Shown here piece by piece: positions 5,830 to 11,232 of a stretch of DNA of 11,232 nt. The position numbers were made by a program, and so were the translations under genes. The notes beneath the pieces are model-generated. The model was not told where the DNA came from. It did not search any database and saw only the letters and a list, made by a program, of their open reading frames with translations. The DNA lies in assembly GCA_033812795.1 (NCBI GenBank), contig JAPXSY010000086.1, positions 1 to 11,232 of the forward strand. The letters run 5' to 3'. How positions within the stretch are numbered: position 1 is the first letter of the stretch; each line of letters begins with the position of its first letter. The stretch comes from JAPXSY01 sp033812795. Its GTDB lineage: Bacteria; Verrucomicrobiota; Kiritimatiellia; RFP12; UBA1067.

Positions 5830-5911
5830 GTCGACCCGCGAACCGCGACGAGCGACCTGCGGTGTCGGAAACGCGGGCGTCCCTGTCGATCGTCGCGGGT
5901 CGCGGGTCGAC
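5830..5911. repeat. 22-bp near-perfect inverted repeat
   Basis: The left arm 5830-5851 begins GTCGACCCGCG and ends CGCGACGA. The right arm 5890-5911 is its reverse complement at 21 of 22 positions. The 38-bp interval contains one arm of another inverted pair (GCGGGCGTCCC, partner at 5798-5808). As RNA this makes a long hairpin on either strand; no T-run follows. Confidence 0.65.
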
Positions 5912-5944
5912 GATCCCGATAGCGATCCCGACCCCGATTGGGAT

Positions 5945-5998
5945 GAAACCCTGAAACCCTGAAACCTTGAAACCCAGAAACCCTGAAACCTTGAAACC
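5945..5998. repeat. 8-bp tandem repeat, unit GAAACCCT/GAAACCTT
   Basis: Six full units and a partial seventh run head to tail. Positions 7 and 8 of the unit vary (CT, CT, TT, CA, CT, TT, then the array ends). A shorter run of the same unit is found on the minus strand at 6690-6715, on the other side of the lipoprotein gene. Confidence 0.85.
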
Positions 5999-6029
5999 AA
6001 AGAGGGTTGAAGGTTCAACTGCTCTTTTT
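5999..6029 (+). terminator. Hairpin terminator between convergent genes
   Basis: AAAGAG (5999-6004) pairs with CTCTTT (6022-6027) and GTTGA (6006-6010) pairs with TCAAC (6015-6019) around a short loop, with small internal mismatches. TTTTT follows on the plus strand. It can stop plus-strand transcription coming from the MATE gene. The minus-strand version ends CTCTTTGG and is weaker, but it lies just downstream of the lipoprotein stop and may serve that operon too. Confidence 0.5.
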
Positions 6030-6033
6030 CGGT

Positions 6034-6669
6034 TTAGCGGATCTCGCTGAGTGGTGCGGTGGCCAATGATTGTGCCACGGCCTCCAGTGTTTGCGTCAGG
6101 GCGAGGCCGAACGCTTCCGCGGCCGTGCCCGCATCGGAAGAGGCCAGCGGAACGCGCGCCTGCTTCTCGCAGGTGAACAGCACGGGAAAATCCGTGGTGC
6201 GCTCATCAAGAACCAGCACCCGCATTGCAACGACTGCGGCGGGCTGCTCCCCGGAGTGGTCGAGGTACAGATCGCTTACGATACACTCCAGCCCCAGCGG
6301 AACGCGTGTGCCGCCGGGCTGGTCGAATACGGTCCCGAACAGACCGGTTTCACGCAGATACCGCGCGGTCTGGCTGCGGATCAGGACTGCGGGCGGGGCA
6401 ATCCAGCCGTGATAAAAGTCGGCGGCGAATTCGTTTTGGCCGCGCCGGATCAGGAAGGTGCGCGCGTCGAATGGCGGCTGAACCCGCAGGGAGCGTAGCA
6501 AGGCCGCGCCAAAGCGGGGGGCGGGTGCCAGAGGTTGGGCGGCGGAGGCCTCCAGCAGAAACGAGCGTTTCTGGCGGTCGGCGATCTGGTGCGCGCGCGC
6601 GCCGCCGAGGCAGCCGGATGATCCGGCCAGTACGATGAGCGAGATGCAGAGCGAGGTTATCCGGTTCAT
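6034..6669 (-). CDS. ABC-type transport auxiliary lipoprotein (PqiC-like)
   Basis: A 211-residue secreted protein with an N-terminal signal (MNRITSLCISLIVLAGSSGC) ending in a likely lipidated Cys20; the lipobox SSGC is imperfect because Ser rather than Leu is at -3. The mature part follows the ABC-transport auxiliary lipoprotein family: RSLRVQPPFDARTFLIRRGQNEFAADFYHGWIAPPAVLI matches the family's '-l-v--P--l----i-yr----e---y---rWa-pp', and a C-terminal helix (AEAFGLALTQTLEAVAQSL) matches its usual end. Members such as PqiC work with MCE proteins to connect the periplasmic lipid tunnel to the outer membrane. It is the last gene of the operon, 25 bp after the MCE gene, with AGGA about 10 bases before its ATG. 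The family call rests on pattern and context. Confidence 0.78.
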   Translation of the reverse strand: MNRITSLCISLIVLAGSSGCLGGARAHQIADRQKRSFLLEASAAQPLAPAPRFGAALLRSLRVQPPFDARTFLIRRGQNEFAADFYHGWIAPPAVLIRSQTARYLRETGLFGTVFDQPGGTRVPLGLECIVSDLYLDHSGEQPAAVVAMRVLVLDERTTDFPVLFTCEKQARVPLASSDAGTAAEAFGLALTQTLEAVAQSLATAPLSEIR

Positions 6670-6689
6670 GGGGTTTTTTCCTGTGTGGC

Positions 6690-6715
6690 GGGTTTCAAGG
6701 TTTCCGGGTTTCCGG
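6690..6715. repeat. Short run of the GAAACC 8-bp repeat at the end of the MCE gene
   Basis: On the minus strand the units GAAACCCG, GAAACCTT and GAAACCC follow each other. They encode the last residues of the MCE protein (ETRKP) and its TGA stop (6697-6695). This is the same unit as the array at 5945-5998, in the opposite orientation. Confidence 0.65.
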
Positions 6716-7807
6716 AAGCGGTGCGGGCGGGCGACCGAAGAGCAGGGCCGACGGGGCGGAGGTCAGGTTACTGATGATCCGCTCCAGTCCATCGGCCGCG
6801 CGCCGAAGATCTTCAAGTAACGCGGCGACATCCCCTTGTTGTGTCGCGGCGGTCCGGTCTAAGGTTTGGGCGGTCCGGGCCAAGGCCTCCACTGTCACGC
6901 CGATCTGTGCGCCGTGCTGTTCGAGGAGGCCGTTCGCCTGTTCCATCAGGCAGACGGCGCGGCCGGTCACGTTGGTGACCGAAGCGGTCATGGGGTCGAT
7001 TCGCGATTCGATCCGCTCGATGGTGCGTCGCGCGCTTTCGGCGGTTGCGGCAAGGGTGGACGGAAGGCGGCCAAGTTCCGGCGAATCCAGCAGGCCTTTC
7101 AGCGAGCGGTTGGATTCCCGCAGTTCCGTCATCAGTGCGGTGGTTTCCTCTGCCAGCGTGGCCACATCCGTGTGGGCGAGCGCATGCTGTACCAGATAGA
7201 GCGTTGCGAGAAACTCGTCGCCCAAGGCCTGAAGGTCAACAGCGCTCAATTTGACGAACACGTCATCCACCGCTTTTTTCAGAGCGGTCATGGTGCTGGC
7301 GACCGAGGGGATGTAGGGGTGGTGGGTTTCCAGTTGAAGTTCGGCCGGTGCCGGCTCGCTCGGCTGTCCCTTGAAGTAATCCATCTCCAGAAAGGCGAGG
7401 CCCGTCATGCCGGAACTGGCGATTTTGACCCGCAGGCCCTGCGCGACCAATTGGTTCAGAACCGCGTCGGCCCGCTCGGAGCCCAGCAGGCCGAAGCGTT
7501 CCGGATCCAGAGCCATAACGACCAGAATCTGTCTGGCCCGGGCGGGGGTCAGTTCTTCGTGCGCCTGCTCCCGGTACGCGCTGTACACGAACCCGATGTG
7601 CTTGACTTCGCCGACCGGCACGCCGCGGTATTTCACCGGGGACCCGATGTCCAAACCGGTCACGGATTCGGAGAAAAAAGTCTCCGCCAGAATGGCCCGC
7701 TTCGTCAGACCGCGCGATCCGGCGATCGCAATCACGATGATCATCAGCACCATGCCAGCGAGGACGAAAAACCCGATCTTCGCGTAATTGGCCTTGTTTT
7801 CGTTCAT
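6695..7807 (-). CDS. mlaD: MlaD/MCE family substrate-binding protein of a lipid ABC transporter
   Basis: The 370-residue product begins MNENKANYAKIGFFV. One membrane helix (about residues 11-29) anchors it in the inner membrane. An MCE domain follows (about 37-145), with the hallmark FSESVTGLDIGSPVKYRGVPVGEV (45-68) and the strands ending GLAFLEMDYF. The rest (about 168-350) is helical and probably forms the periplasmic needle or tunnel seen in longer MCE proteins; it is much longer than E. coli MlaD (about 180 residues) and ends with SALLFGRPPAP. MCE rings bind phospholipid and hand it to the MlaE permease. The start at ATG 7807 overlaps the mlaF stop (ATGA) and has GAGG upstream; the 50-residue upstream extension is a shadow of mlaF and is rejected. 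The last five residues and the stop are made of an 8-bp genomic repeat. Confidence 0.9.
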   Translation of the reverse strand: MNENKANYAKIGFFVLAGMVLMIIVIAIAGSRGLTKRAILAETFFSESVTGLDIGSPVKYRGVPVGEVKHIGFVYSAYREQAHEELTPARARQILVVMALDPERFGLLGSERADAVLNQLVAQGLRVKIASSGMTGLAFLEMDYFKGQPSEPAPAELQLETHHPYIPSVASTMTALKKAVDDVFVKLSAVDLQALGDEFLATLYLVQHALAHTDVATLAEETTALMTELRESNRSLKGLLDSPELGRLPSTLAATAESARRTIERIESRIDPMTASVTNVTGRAVCLMEQANGLLEQHGAQIGVTVEALARTAQTLDRTAATQQGDVAALLEDLRRAADGLERIISNLTSAPSALLFGRPPAPLPETRKP

Positions 7808-8589
7808 TTGGACACCTCGTGTGAACCGGATGCCCCGGTCCGGTTTCCTTCCCGTTGGAAAAACGCGCGCACTGTGGCGTTCGGCGGCCGGTCGCGGAGT
7901 TCTGCGGGCGGACCTTCGGCGATTATGCCGCGTGCGGTCTTGTCCAGCATCACGCAACGGTCCGCCACCGCATGGATGCTGGCGAGTTCATGCGTAACCA
8001 TCACGACGGTTACGCCCTGCGTGTCGCGCAACTGGAGAATGAGCCTGTCGAGTTCGGCGGAGGTGACGGGGTCCAGACCTGCGGACGGCTCGTCCAGAAA
8101 CAGGATTTCCGGGTCCAGCGCCATGGCCCGCGCGATCGCGGCGCGTTTTTTCATGCCGCCGCTGATATCCGCCGGAAAGAAATCCGCAAACGCCTTGAGT
8201 CCGACCAGATCGAGTTTCATTTCCGCCAGGAGATCCCGCGCTTCGCGCGGCAACGCGGTGAAGGATTCGAGCGGCAGGCAGACATTTTCCAAGAGCGTCA
8301 TCGATCCGAACAGGGCCCCGCTCTGATAGGTCACGCCGAATCGGCGCATGGCCCGTTCACGTTCCGCTTCCGGGCTGCCGAACAGCCGGTCGCCCATCAG
8401 CCGGATGGTGCCGCCCAGCGGCGGGATCAGGCCGATGAGATGCTTCAGCAGGGTGCTTTTGCCGCACCCCGATCCGCCGAGGATGACGAACACCTCACCC
8501 CGGTTAACCTGAAACGAAACGTCATCGAGCAGGGCGGTGTCGTATCCGGCACACACATGTTCGACTTCGATGACAGGGGATCCGGTCAT
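7804..8589 (-). CDS. mlaF: ABC transporter ATP-binding protein, MlaF type
   Basis: A complete 261-residue ATPase. The Walker A is GGSGCGKST (38-46), the Q-loop is Gln89 in VTYQSGALFGSMT, the signature is DISGGMKKRAAIARA (141-155), the Walker B is ILFLDEPSAGLDP (162-174) and the H-loop is VTHE (198-201). 'YQSGALF-S-T--ENV' and 'SGGM-KR-A-ARA' are typical of MlaF/Ttg2A rather than of other ABC importers. It powers phospholipid transport through the MlaE dimer at the inner membrane. The start at ATG 8589 has GGAG 7 bases upstream and lies 1 base after the permease stop; its own stop overlaps the mlaD start, so the three genes should be translated together. Confidence 0.95.
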   Translation of the reverse strand: MTGSPVIEVEHVCAGYDTALLDDVSFQVNRGEVFVILGGSGCGKSTLLKHLIGLIPPLGGTIRLMGDRLFGSPEAERERAMRRFGVTYQSGALFGSMTLLENVCLPLESFTALPREARDLLAEMKLDLVGLKAFADFFPADISGGMKKRAAIARAMALDPEILFLDEPSAGLDPVTSAELDRLILQLRDTQGVTVVMVTHELASIHAVADRCVMLDKTARGIIAEGPPAELRDRPPNATVRAFFQREGNRTGASGSHEVSK

Positions 8590-8590
8590 G

Positions 8591-9679
8591 TTACACTCCG
8601 AGCAGATACGCGAGCACGGCGAACAGGCCGTCCGCCACGGTGATCAACACGAGGCTGCCTACCACTGCCGCGGTGGCCGCGCGGCCGACCCCGTCCGCGG
8701 CGCGGCGGGTCTGCAATCCGTGGGCACAGCCCACGAGCCCGACCAGCAACCCGAAAACCGCCGCTTTGACGAGACCGAACAGGACGTTGTTCAGGGAGGT
8801 CGCCCGGATCGCATGCTGCCAAAAAACGAGCGGCGGGACGCCGAGCGCGGCCATCACCAGAACACCACCCAAAAGTCCCGCGAGAACGGAAAAGGTGCTG
8901 AGGATCGGCATCACGAGCGTGGCGGCAAGGATGCGCGGCAGCGCCAGAAAGGTGACCGGCCGCAGGCCCAAGGTCACCAGCGCGTCGATCTCCTCGTTCA
9001 CCTTCATGGTGCCGATTTCGGCGGCGAACGCGGAACCGGAGCGGCCCGCGAGGAGAATTGCGGTGATGAGCGGGCCCAGCTCCCGGAACAGGCCGATGGC
9101 GATCAGATCGGCGACATAGACCTCGACCCCGAATTGCCGGAAGGAGGTGGCGGACATGAAAGCCAGGATCAGCCCCAACAGAAAACCGATCAGCAACACG
9201 ATGGGCAGCGCATCGATTCCCGCGCGTTCGAAATGCAGCAGGGCGTCCCGCAACCGGAACCGTCCGGCTTGCCGCGGCAGGGAAAGGGCCGAGACTGTGG
9301 CCTCGCCCAGAAACGCAGTCTGGTCACGGAATCCGGTGGCGAGGTGCACGCAGGTGCGCCCGAGCTGTTCGCACAGCCGCGTGTGGCGCACCGGATGGGG
9401 CGTCGCAAGGGAGGAGGTGAAACGCTCGACACGGAACCGTTCGAGCGTGCGCGCCACAACCCCCCGCGCATCCCGGCATTGGAGCGTGAACCCCTGACTC
9501 GCGGCGCGGCGGTGGAGTTCCAGAATCAGGGCTTCGCCAGCCCCGTCACACCGTATCACGCTGTCCGCATCCAGCATCAACGTATCCGACGAAGAGAGGC
9601 GCGCGACAGTCGGAAGACAAGTCCGCCAGATGCCGGACACCGGGTCGTGCAGACACTGTTCTGGGAGAGTCACGGTCAT
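8591..9679 (-). CDS. mlaE: STAS-MlaE fusion: lipid ABC transporter permease
   Basis: The 362-residue permease carries an N-terminal extension. Residues 1 to about 95 look like a STAS domain (VARLSSSDTLMLDADSVIRC, then GEALILELHRRAASQGFTLQCRDA), the role played in E. coli by separate MlaB. Residues about 140-362 are the MlaE permease, with conserved RELGPLITAILLAGRSGSAFAAEIGTMKVNEEIDALVTLGL (199-239) and about five hydrophobic helices up to the C-terminus. MlaE dimers form the membrane channel that takes lipid from or gives it to the MCE ring. The ATG at 9679 is the first codon giving a complete STAS domain; no strong Shine-Dalgarno is seen. It is the first gene of the operon, and an IS element stands 84 bp upstream. 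The fused form is known in many Gram-negative genomes. Confidence 0.92.
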   Translation of the reverse strand: MTVTLPEQCLHDPVSGIWRTCLPTVARLSSSDTLMLDADSVIRCDGAGEALILELHRRAASQGFTLQCRDARGVVARTLERFRVERFTSSLATPHPVRHTRLCEQLGRTCVHLATGFRDQTAFLGEATVSALSLPRQAGRFRLRDALLHFERAGIDALPIVLLIGFLLGLILAFMSATSFRQFGVEVYVADLIAIGLFRELGPLITAILLAGRSGSAFAAEIGTMKVNEEIDALVTLGLRPVTFLALPRILAATLVMPILSTFSVLAGLLGGVLVMAALGVPPLVFWQHAIRATSLNNVLFGLVKAAVFGLLVGLVGCAHGLQTRRAADGVGRAATAAVVGSLVLITVADGLFAVLAYLLGV

Positions 9680-9711
9680 GGGTCAGCGTTTCACTTCGTC
9701 ACAGTTGAATC

Positions 9712-9717
9712 CTTATA
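9712..9717 (-). promoter_or_regulatory. Possible -10 box of the mla operon
   Basis: TATAAG on the minus strand, 33 bases upstream of the mlaE ATG, is the best -10 candidate in the 84 bp left between the gene and the IS. No convincing -35 lies 16-18 bp upstream, so this is weak. Confidence 0.25.
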
Positions 9718-9736
9718 CCGTATCAAAGTCGGAGAT

Positions 9737-9762
9737 GCGGGCAAAGCCCGCAATCGTTTTTT
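9737..9762 (+). terminator. Terminator-like hairpin facing the IS
   Basis: GCGGGC (9737-9742) and GCCCGC (9746-9751) form a perfect 6-bp stem with an AAA loop. A T-run (9757-9762) follows after AATCG. It reads as a plus-strand terminator, but no plus-strand gene lies upstream; it is antisense to the mla operon leader and abuts the IS left end. Confidence 0.45.
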
Positions 9763-9763
9763 G

Positions 9764-9944
9764 TGTCGTGGGAATTTCAAAAGCGGACGGTTGGATAGAG
9801 CAAAAGCGGAAACCGCGTGTAGCGAGCAAAAGCGGAAGGGGAAAGAGGCGTAATGTCTTGGAGGATGGTGAGTTAGAGGGGGAGGGTGAGAGGTGTTGTA
9901 CCGCCCCCTAGGGGGCGGCGCCCGTGTAGCGAGCAAAAGCGGAA
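9764..9944 (+). repeat. Left-end transposase-site array of the IS
   Basis: Four direct copies of CAAAAGCGGA occur at 9778-9787, 9801-9810, 9827-9836 and 9934-9943. The last two share the longer GTGTAGCGAGCAAAAGCGGA. The first three are 23 and 26 bp apart and the fourth is 107 bp further in, next to the transposase promoter. Between copies three and four lies a perfect 18-bp palindrome, CCGCCCCCTAGGGGGCGG (9901-9918). No gene is visible in 9764-9963. Confidence 0.85.
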
Positions 9945-9945
9945 T

Positions 9946-9963
9946 GCGGCGTATAATTGCCGC
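9946..9963 (+). promoter_or_regulatory. Transposase promoter -10 box within a dyad
   Basis: A perfect TATAAT (9952-9957) lies between GCGGC (9946-9950) and GCCGC (9959-9963), immediately before the ATG at 9964. A start 6-7 bases after the -10 box would fall on or next to the A of the ATG, giving a leaderless message. No good -35 is visible; the inner copy of the IS end repeat (9924-9944) occupies that place. Confidence 0.5.
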
Positions 9964-11145
9964 ATGAAAAAACAGATACGTTCACGGTTGGGCCTGGCGC
10001 ACATCCACGATGTGCTCAGGCAGGTATGCGAAGGTGCGATGCCGGTTTCCCAGGCCTGTGATTCGCTGGGGGTGGGCAAGACACGGCTCTACGAGTTGCG
10101 GAGCGCCTACCTGAGGGCGCGGGCGGAAGGGCGGGCTGACATCTGGCAGCCCGGCTTGTCCGGCGGCAACCGCGCCCCCCCGTGGGATAGGTGCGTCACC
10201 GCCTTCCTCCGCGTGTCACTCGCCGCCGGGTACAACTATTCGTTCGCGGCGAGCGAGGCGAACCGCCAGTTCGGCGTTGCGCTGGTTCGCTCGCAGGTGC
10301 GGCAATGGGCGATCCGCGAGGGCGTCCGGCAGGCCCCGAAGCCGCCCCGCCTGCCCGCCCACCTGAGGCGCTGGCAACGGCAGTCCGTGGGCGAACTCTG
10401 GCAGCTGGACGCGACCCCCCACCGCTGGTTCGGCCCCGACGCGCCGGCCTACCCGCTGCTGGACATGATCGACGACTGCAGCCGCCTCCAGGTCGGCTGC
10501 GCCATCTACCGCAGCGAGAGCGTGCCCGCCTACCTGCACTTTCTTCACAACGCGTTCATGGAGTTCGGCTTGCCCTTGGCAATCTACGTGGATCAGGCGG
10601 GCATCTTCACGGGCGGCAAGGAGGACAGCGTGACCCGGCTCGAGAAACGGCTGCTGTTCTACGACGTGTCGTTCATCGTCGCCAACACACCCGAGGCAAA
10701 GGGAAAGGTCGAGCGCATCCACCAGGTCTGGCAGGAGCGCCTGCCGCCCTACTTCGCGCTCAACGGTGTGACGGGCGCCTCTGATCTGGAAGACGTCAAC
10801 AACCACATCCTGCTCCTGCGCAATCACCGCAACCTGCATGAGCAGCACAGAGAGCTTAAAATGACGCCCGGTCAAGCCTGGGACAAGGCCATGGAAGAAG
10901 GGCGGAACAAGCTGCGCCCGGTGCCCAGAGACCCCTGGTGGAACTACGTCTGGGCATCCTGGCACTCCATCGTCGCGCAACCGGGAGGCCGCGTGCCATT
11001 CCGATCCGAGTGCTTTCCCACGCGGGTGCCCGCCGGAACTCGGGTCGTGCTCTGCGGGCATCTGGACGGCACGGTCTCAATCCTCAAGGAGAAGCCGGAG
11101 AAGGGCAAGCTCCCAATCGTCTTGTTCTCCAACCGTCCTCATTGA
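9964..11145 (+). CDS. DDE transposase (integrase-core, IS481/ISNCY-like)
   Basis: The 393-residue transposase has an N-terminal helix-turn-helix (MPVSQACDSLGVGKTRLYEL, 26-45) and a second DNA-binding region up to about 125. The rve-type integrase core carries Asp149 in GELWQLDATPHRW, Asp210 in LAIYVDQAGIF and Glu250 in TPEAKGKVERIHQ, so the catalytic triad is complete. The C-terminus (about 320-393) is a short beta-rich domain (RVPAGTRVVLCGHLDGTVSIL), as found in related Mu/TniA-like transposases. It should bind the CAAAAGCGGA repeats at the IS ends and carry out strand transfer. ATG 9964 is chosen because the upstream extension to GTG 9886 would run through the end repeats and a palindrome. 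No Shine-Dalgarno precedes it. No frameshift or stop is seen, so it is probably active. Confidence 0.92.
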   Translation: MKKQIRSRLGLAHIHDVLRQVCEGAMPVSQACDSLGVGKTRLYELRSAYLRARAEGRADIWQPGLSGGNRAPPWDRCVTAFLRVSLAAGYNYSFAASEANRQFGVALVRSQVRQWAIREGVRQAPKPPRLPAHLRRWQRQSVGELWQLDATPHRWFGPDAPAYPLLDMIDDCSRLQVGCAIYRSESVPAYLHFLHNAFMEFGLPLAIYVDQAGIFTGGKEDSVTRLEKRLLFYDVSFIVANTPEAKGKVERIHQVWQERLPPYFALNGVTGASDLEDVNNHILLLRNHRNLHEQHRELKMTPGQAWDKAMEEGRNKLRPVPRDPWWNYVWASWHSIVAQPGGRVPFRSECFPTRVPAGTRVVLCGHLDGTVSILKEKPEKGKLPIVLFSNRPH

Positions 11146-11183
11146 ATGATCTTCTCTCCTGCTATTTTCCCACGCTCTGGATT

Positions 11184-11232
11184 TTCCGCTTTTGCTCGCT
11201 ACACAAATTCCGCTTTTGAAAACTACACGACA
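11184..11232 (-). repeat. Right-end inverted repeat of the IS with two transposase sites
   Basis: Read inward on the minus strand: TGTCGTG (11232-11226), then CAAAAGCGGA (11218-11209), then GTGTAGCGAGCAAAAGCGGA (11204-11185). The two sites start 23 bases apart, the same as the first two sites at the left end. Confidence 0.85.

Larger units (their letters stand above)
5729..6029. repeat. 301-bp repeat-rich intergenic block bracketed by a 17-bp inverted repeat
   Basis: AAAAGGAGCAGTTGAAC (5729-5745) and GTTCAACTGCTCTTTTT (6013-6029) are inverse copies at 16 of 17 positions. Between them lie a CCGCAAA/TTTGCGG hairpin (5767-5788), inverted 11-mers GGGACGCCCGC/GCGGGCGTCCC (5798-5808, 5873-5883), a 22-bp inverted repeat (5830-5851, 5890-5911) and the GAAACC tandem array (5945-5998). 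No gene is visible inside. It fills the space between the convergent MATE and lipoprotein genes. The arrangement could be a small non-autonomous repeat element or an extragenic repeat cluster; I cannot tell which from one copy. Confidence 0.45.
9764..11232 (+). mobile_element. Intact insertion sequence with DDE transposase and multi-site ends
   Basis: The left end begins TGTCGTG at 9764 and the right end finishes CACGACA at 11232. The outer 24 bases of each end match as inverted repeats at 20 positions, including TGTCGTG and CAAAAGCGGA. Further inward both ends carry more copies of CAAAAGCGGA: left at 9778, 9801, 9827 and 9934, right (reverse complement) at 11209-11218 and 11186-11195. The inner copies are extended to GTGTAGCGAGCAAAAGCGGA. 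The element is 1469 bp with one transposase gene. The right flank is outside the window, so no target duplication can be read; the left flank ends in a T-run. Family naming is uncertain: IS481/ISNCY-like by transposase, with Tn7/Tn402-style repeated binding sites. Confidence 0.85.

Noticed and set aside
5945..5998. GAAACC repeats as a CRISPR array
   Set aside because: The unit is only 8 bp, head to tail with no spacers.
7808..7957. 50-residue N-terminal extension of the MCE protein
   Set aside because: It is Arg-rich sequence out of frame inside mlaF; the ATG at 7807 overlaps the mlaF stop and is followed at once by the membrane helix expected for the family.
8537..9853. 438-residue plus-strand frame across the mlaE gene and the IS left end
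   Set aside because: It is antisense to mlaE and crosses the IS border; its composition is that of a shadow frame and no family is recognisable.

Overview
The window is GC-rich DNA from a Gram-negative bacterium: it encodes an Mla/Pqi-type phospholipid transporter that only makes sense with an outer membrane. The 8-bp GAAACC tandem repeats, the divergent ETF pair and the IS type fit my impression of PVC-group genomes (Verrucomicrobiota or Kiritimatiellota). That is a guess, because no marker gene is present.

Layout. (1) 1-2033 looks like the edge of an integrated accessory element beside a tRNA gene. It holds the tail of an unrecognised gene, then three overlapping small genes (a zincin-like HExxH protein, a zinc ribbon and a 45-residue helical protein) ending in a terminator. 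An opposing, N-terminally truncated ParB-like gene follows, then about 290 bp of non-coding DNA rich in short repeats. (2) 2034-2154 is tRNA-Val(UAC) on the minus strand with its own promoter and terminator. (3) 2246-4101 is an etfB-etfA pair of clearly divergent sequence, followed on the same strand by a MATE efflux transporter gene (to 5714). (4) 5715-6033 is a convergent intergenic region filled with nested inverted repeats and a GAAACC tandem array. The whole array is bracketed by a 17-bp inverted repeat. (5) 9679-6034 on the minus strand is a four-gene lipid-transport operon: STAS-MlaE permease, MlaF ATPase, MlaD/MCE protein, PqiC-like lipoprotein. The first three genes are one base apart or overlap by ATGA. 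(6) 9764-11232 is an apparently intact insertion sequence with a DDE transposase and arrays of CAAAAGCGGA repeats at both ends. Its right end falls exactly on the last base of the window, which suggests a contig broken at a multi-copy IS.

How they work together. The permease, ATPase, MCE protein and lipoprotein should form one inner-membrane ABC complex with a periplasmic MCE ring and a lipoprotein partner, moving phospholipid between membranes. EtfA and EtfB should form one FAD-containing electron carrier whose partner dehydrogenase is not in the window. I see no direct functional link between the Etf genes and the MATE gene beyond shared direction.

I found no CRISPR array, rRNA gene, defence system or obviously new multi-gene machine. 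The least explained items are the overlapping small genes at 401-1247, the repeat cluster at 1685-2008, the bracketed repeat region at 5729-6029 and the multi-site ends of the IS.
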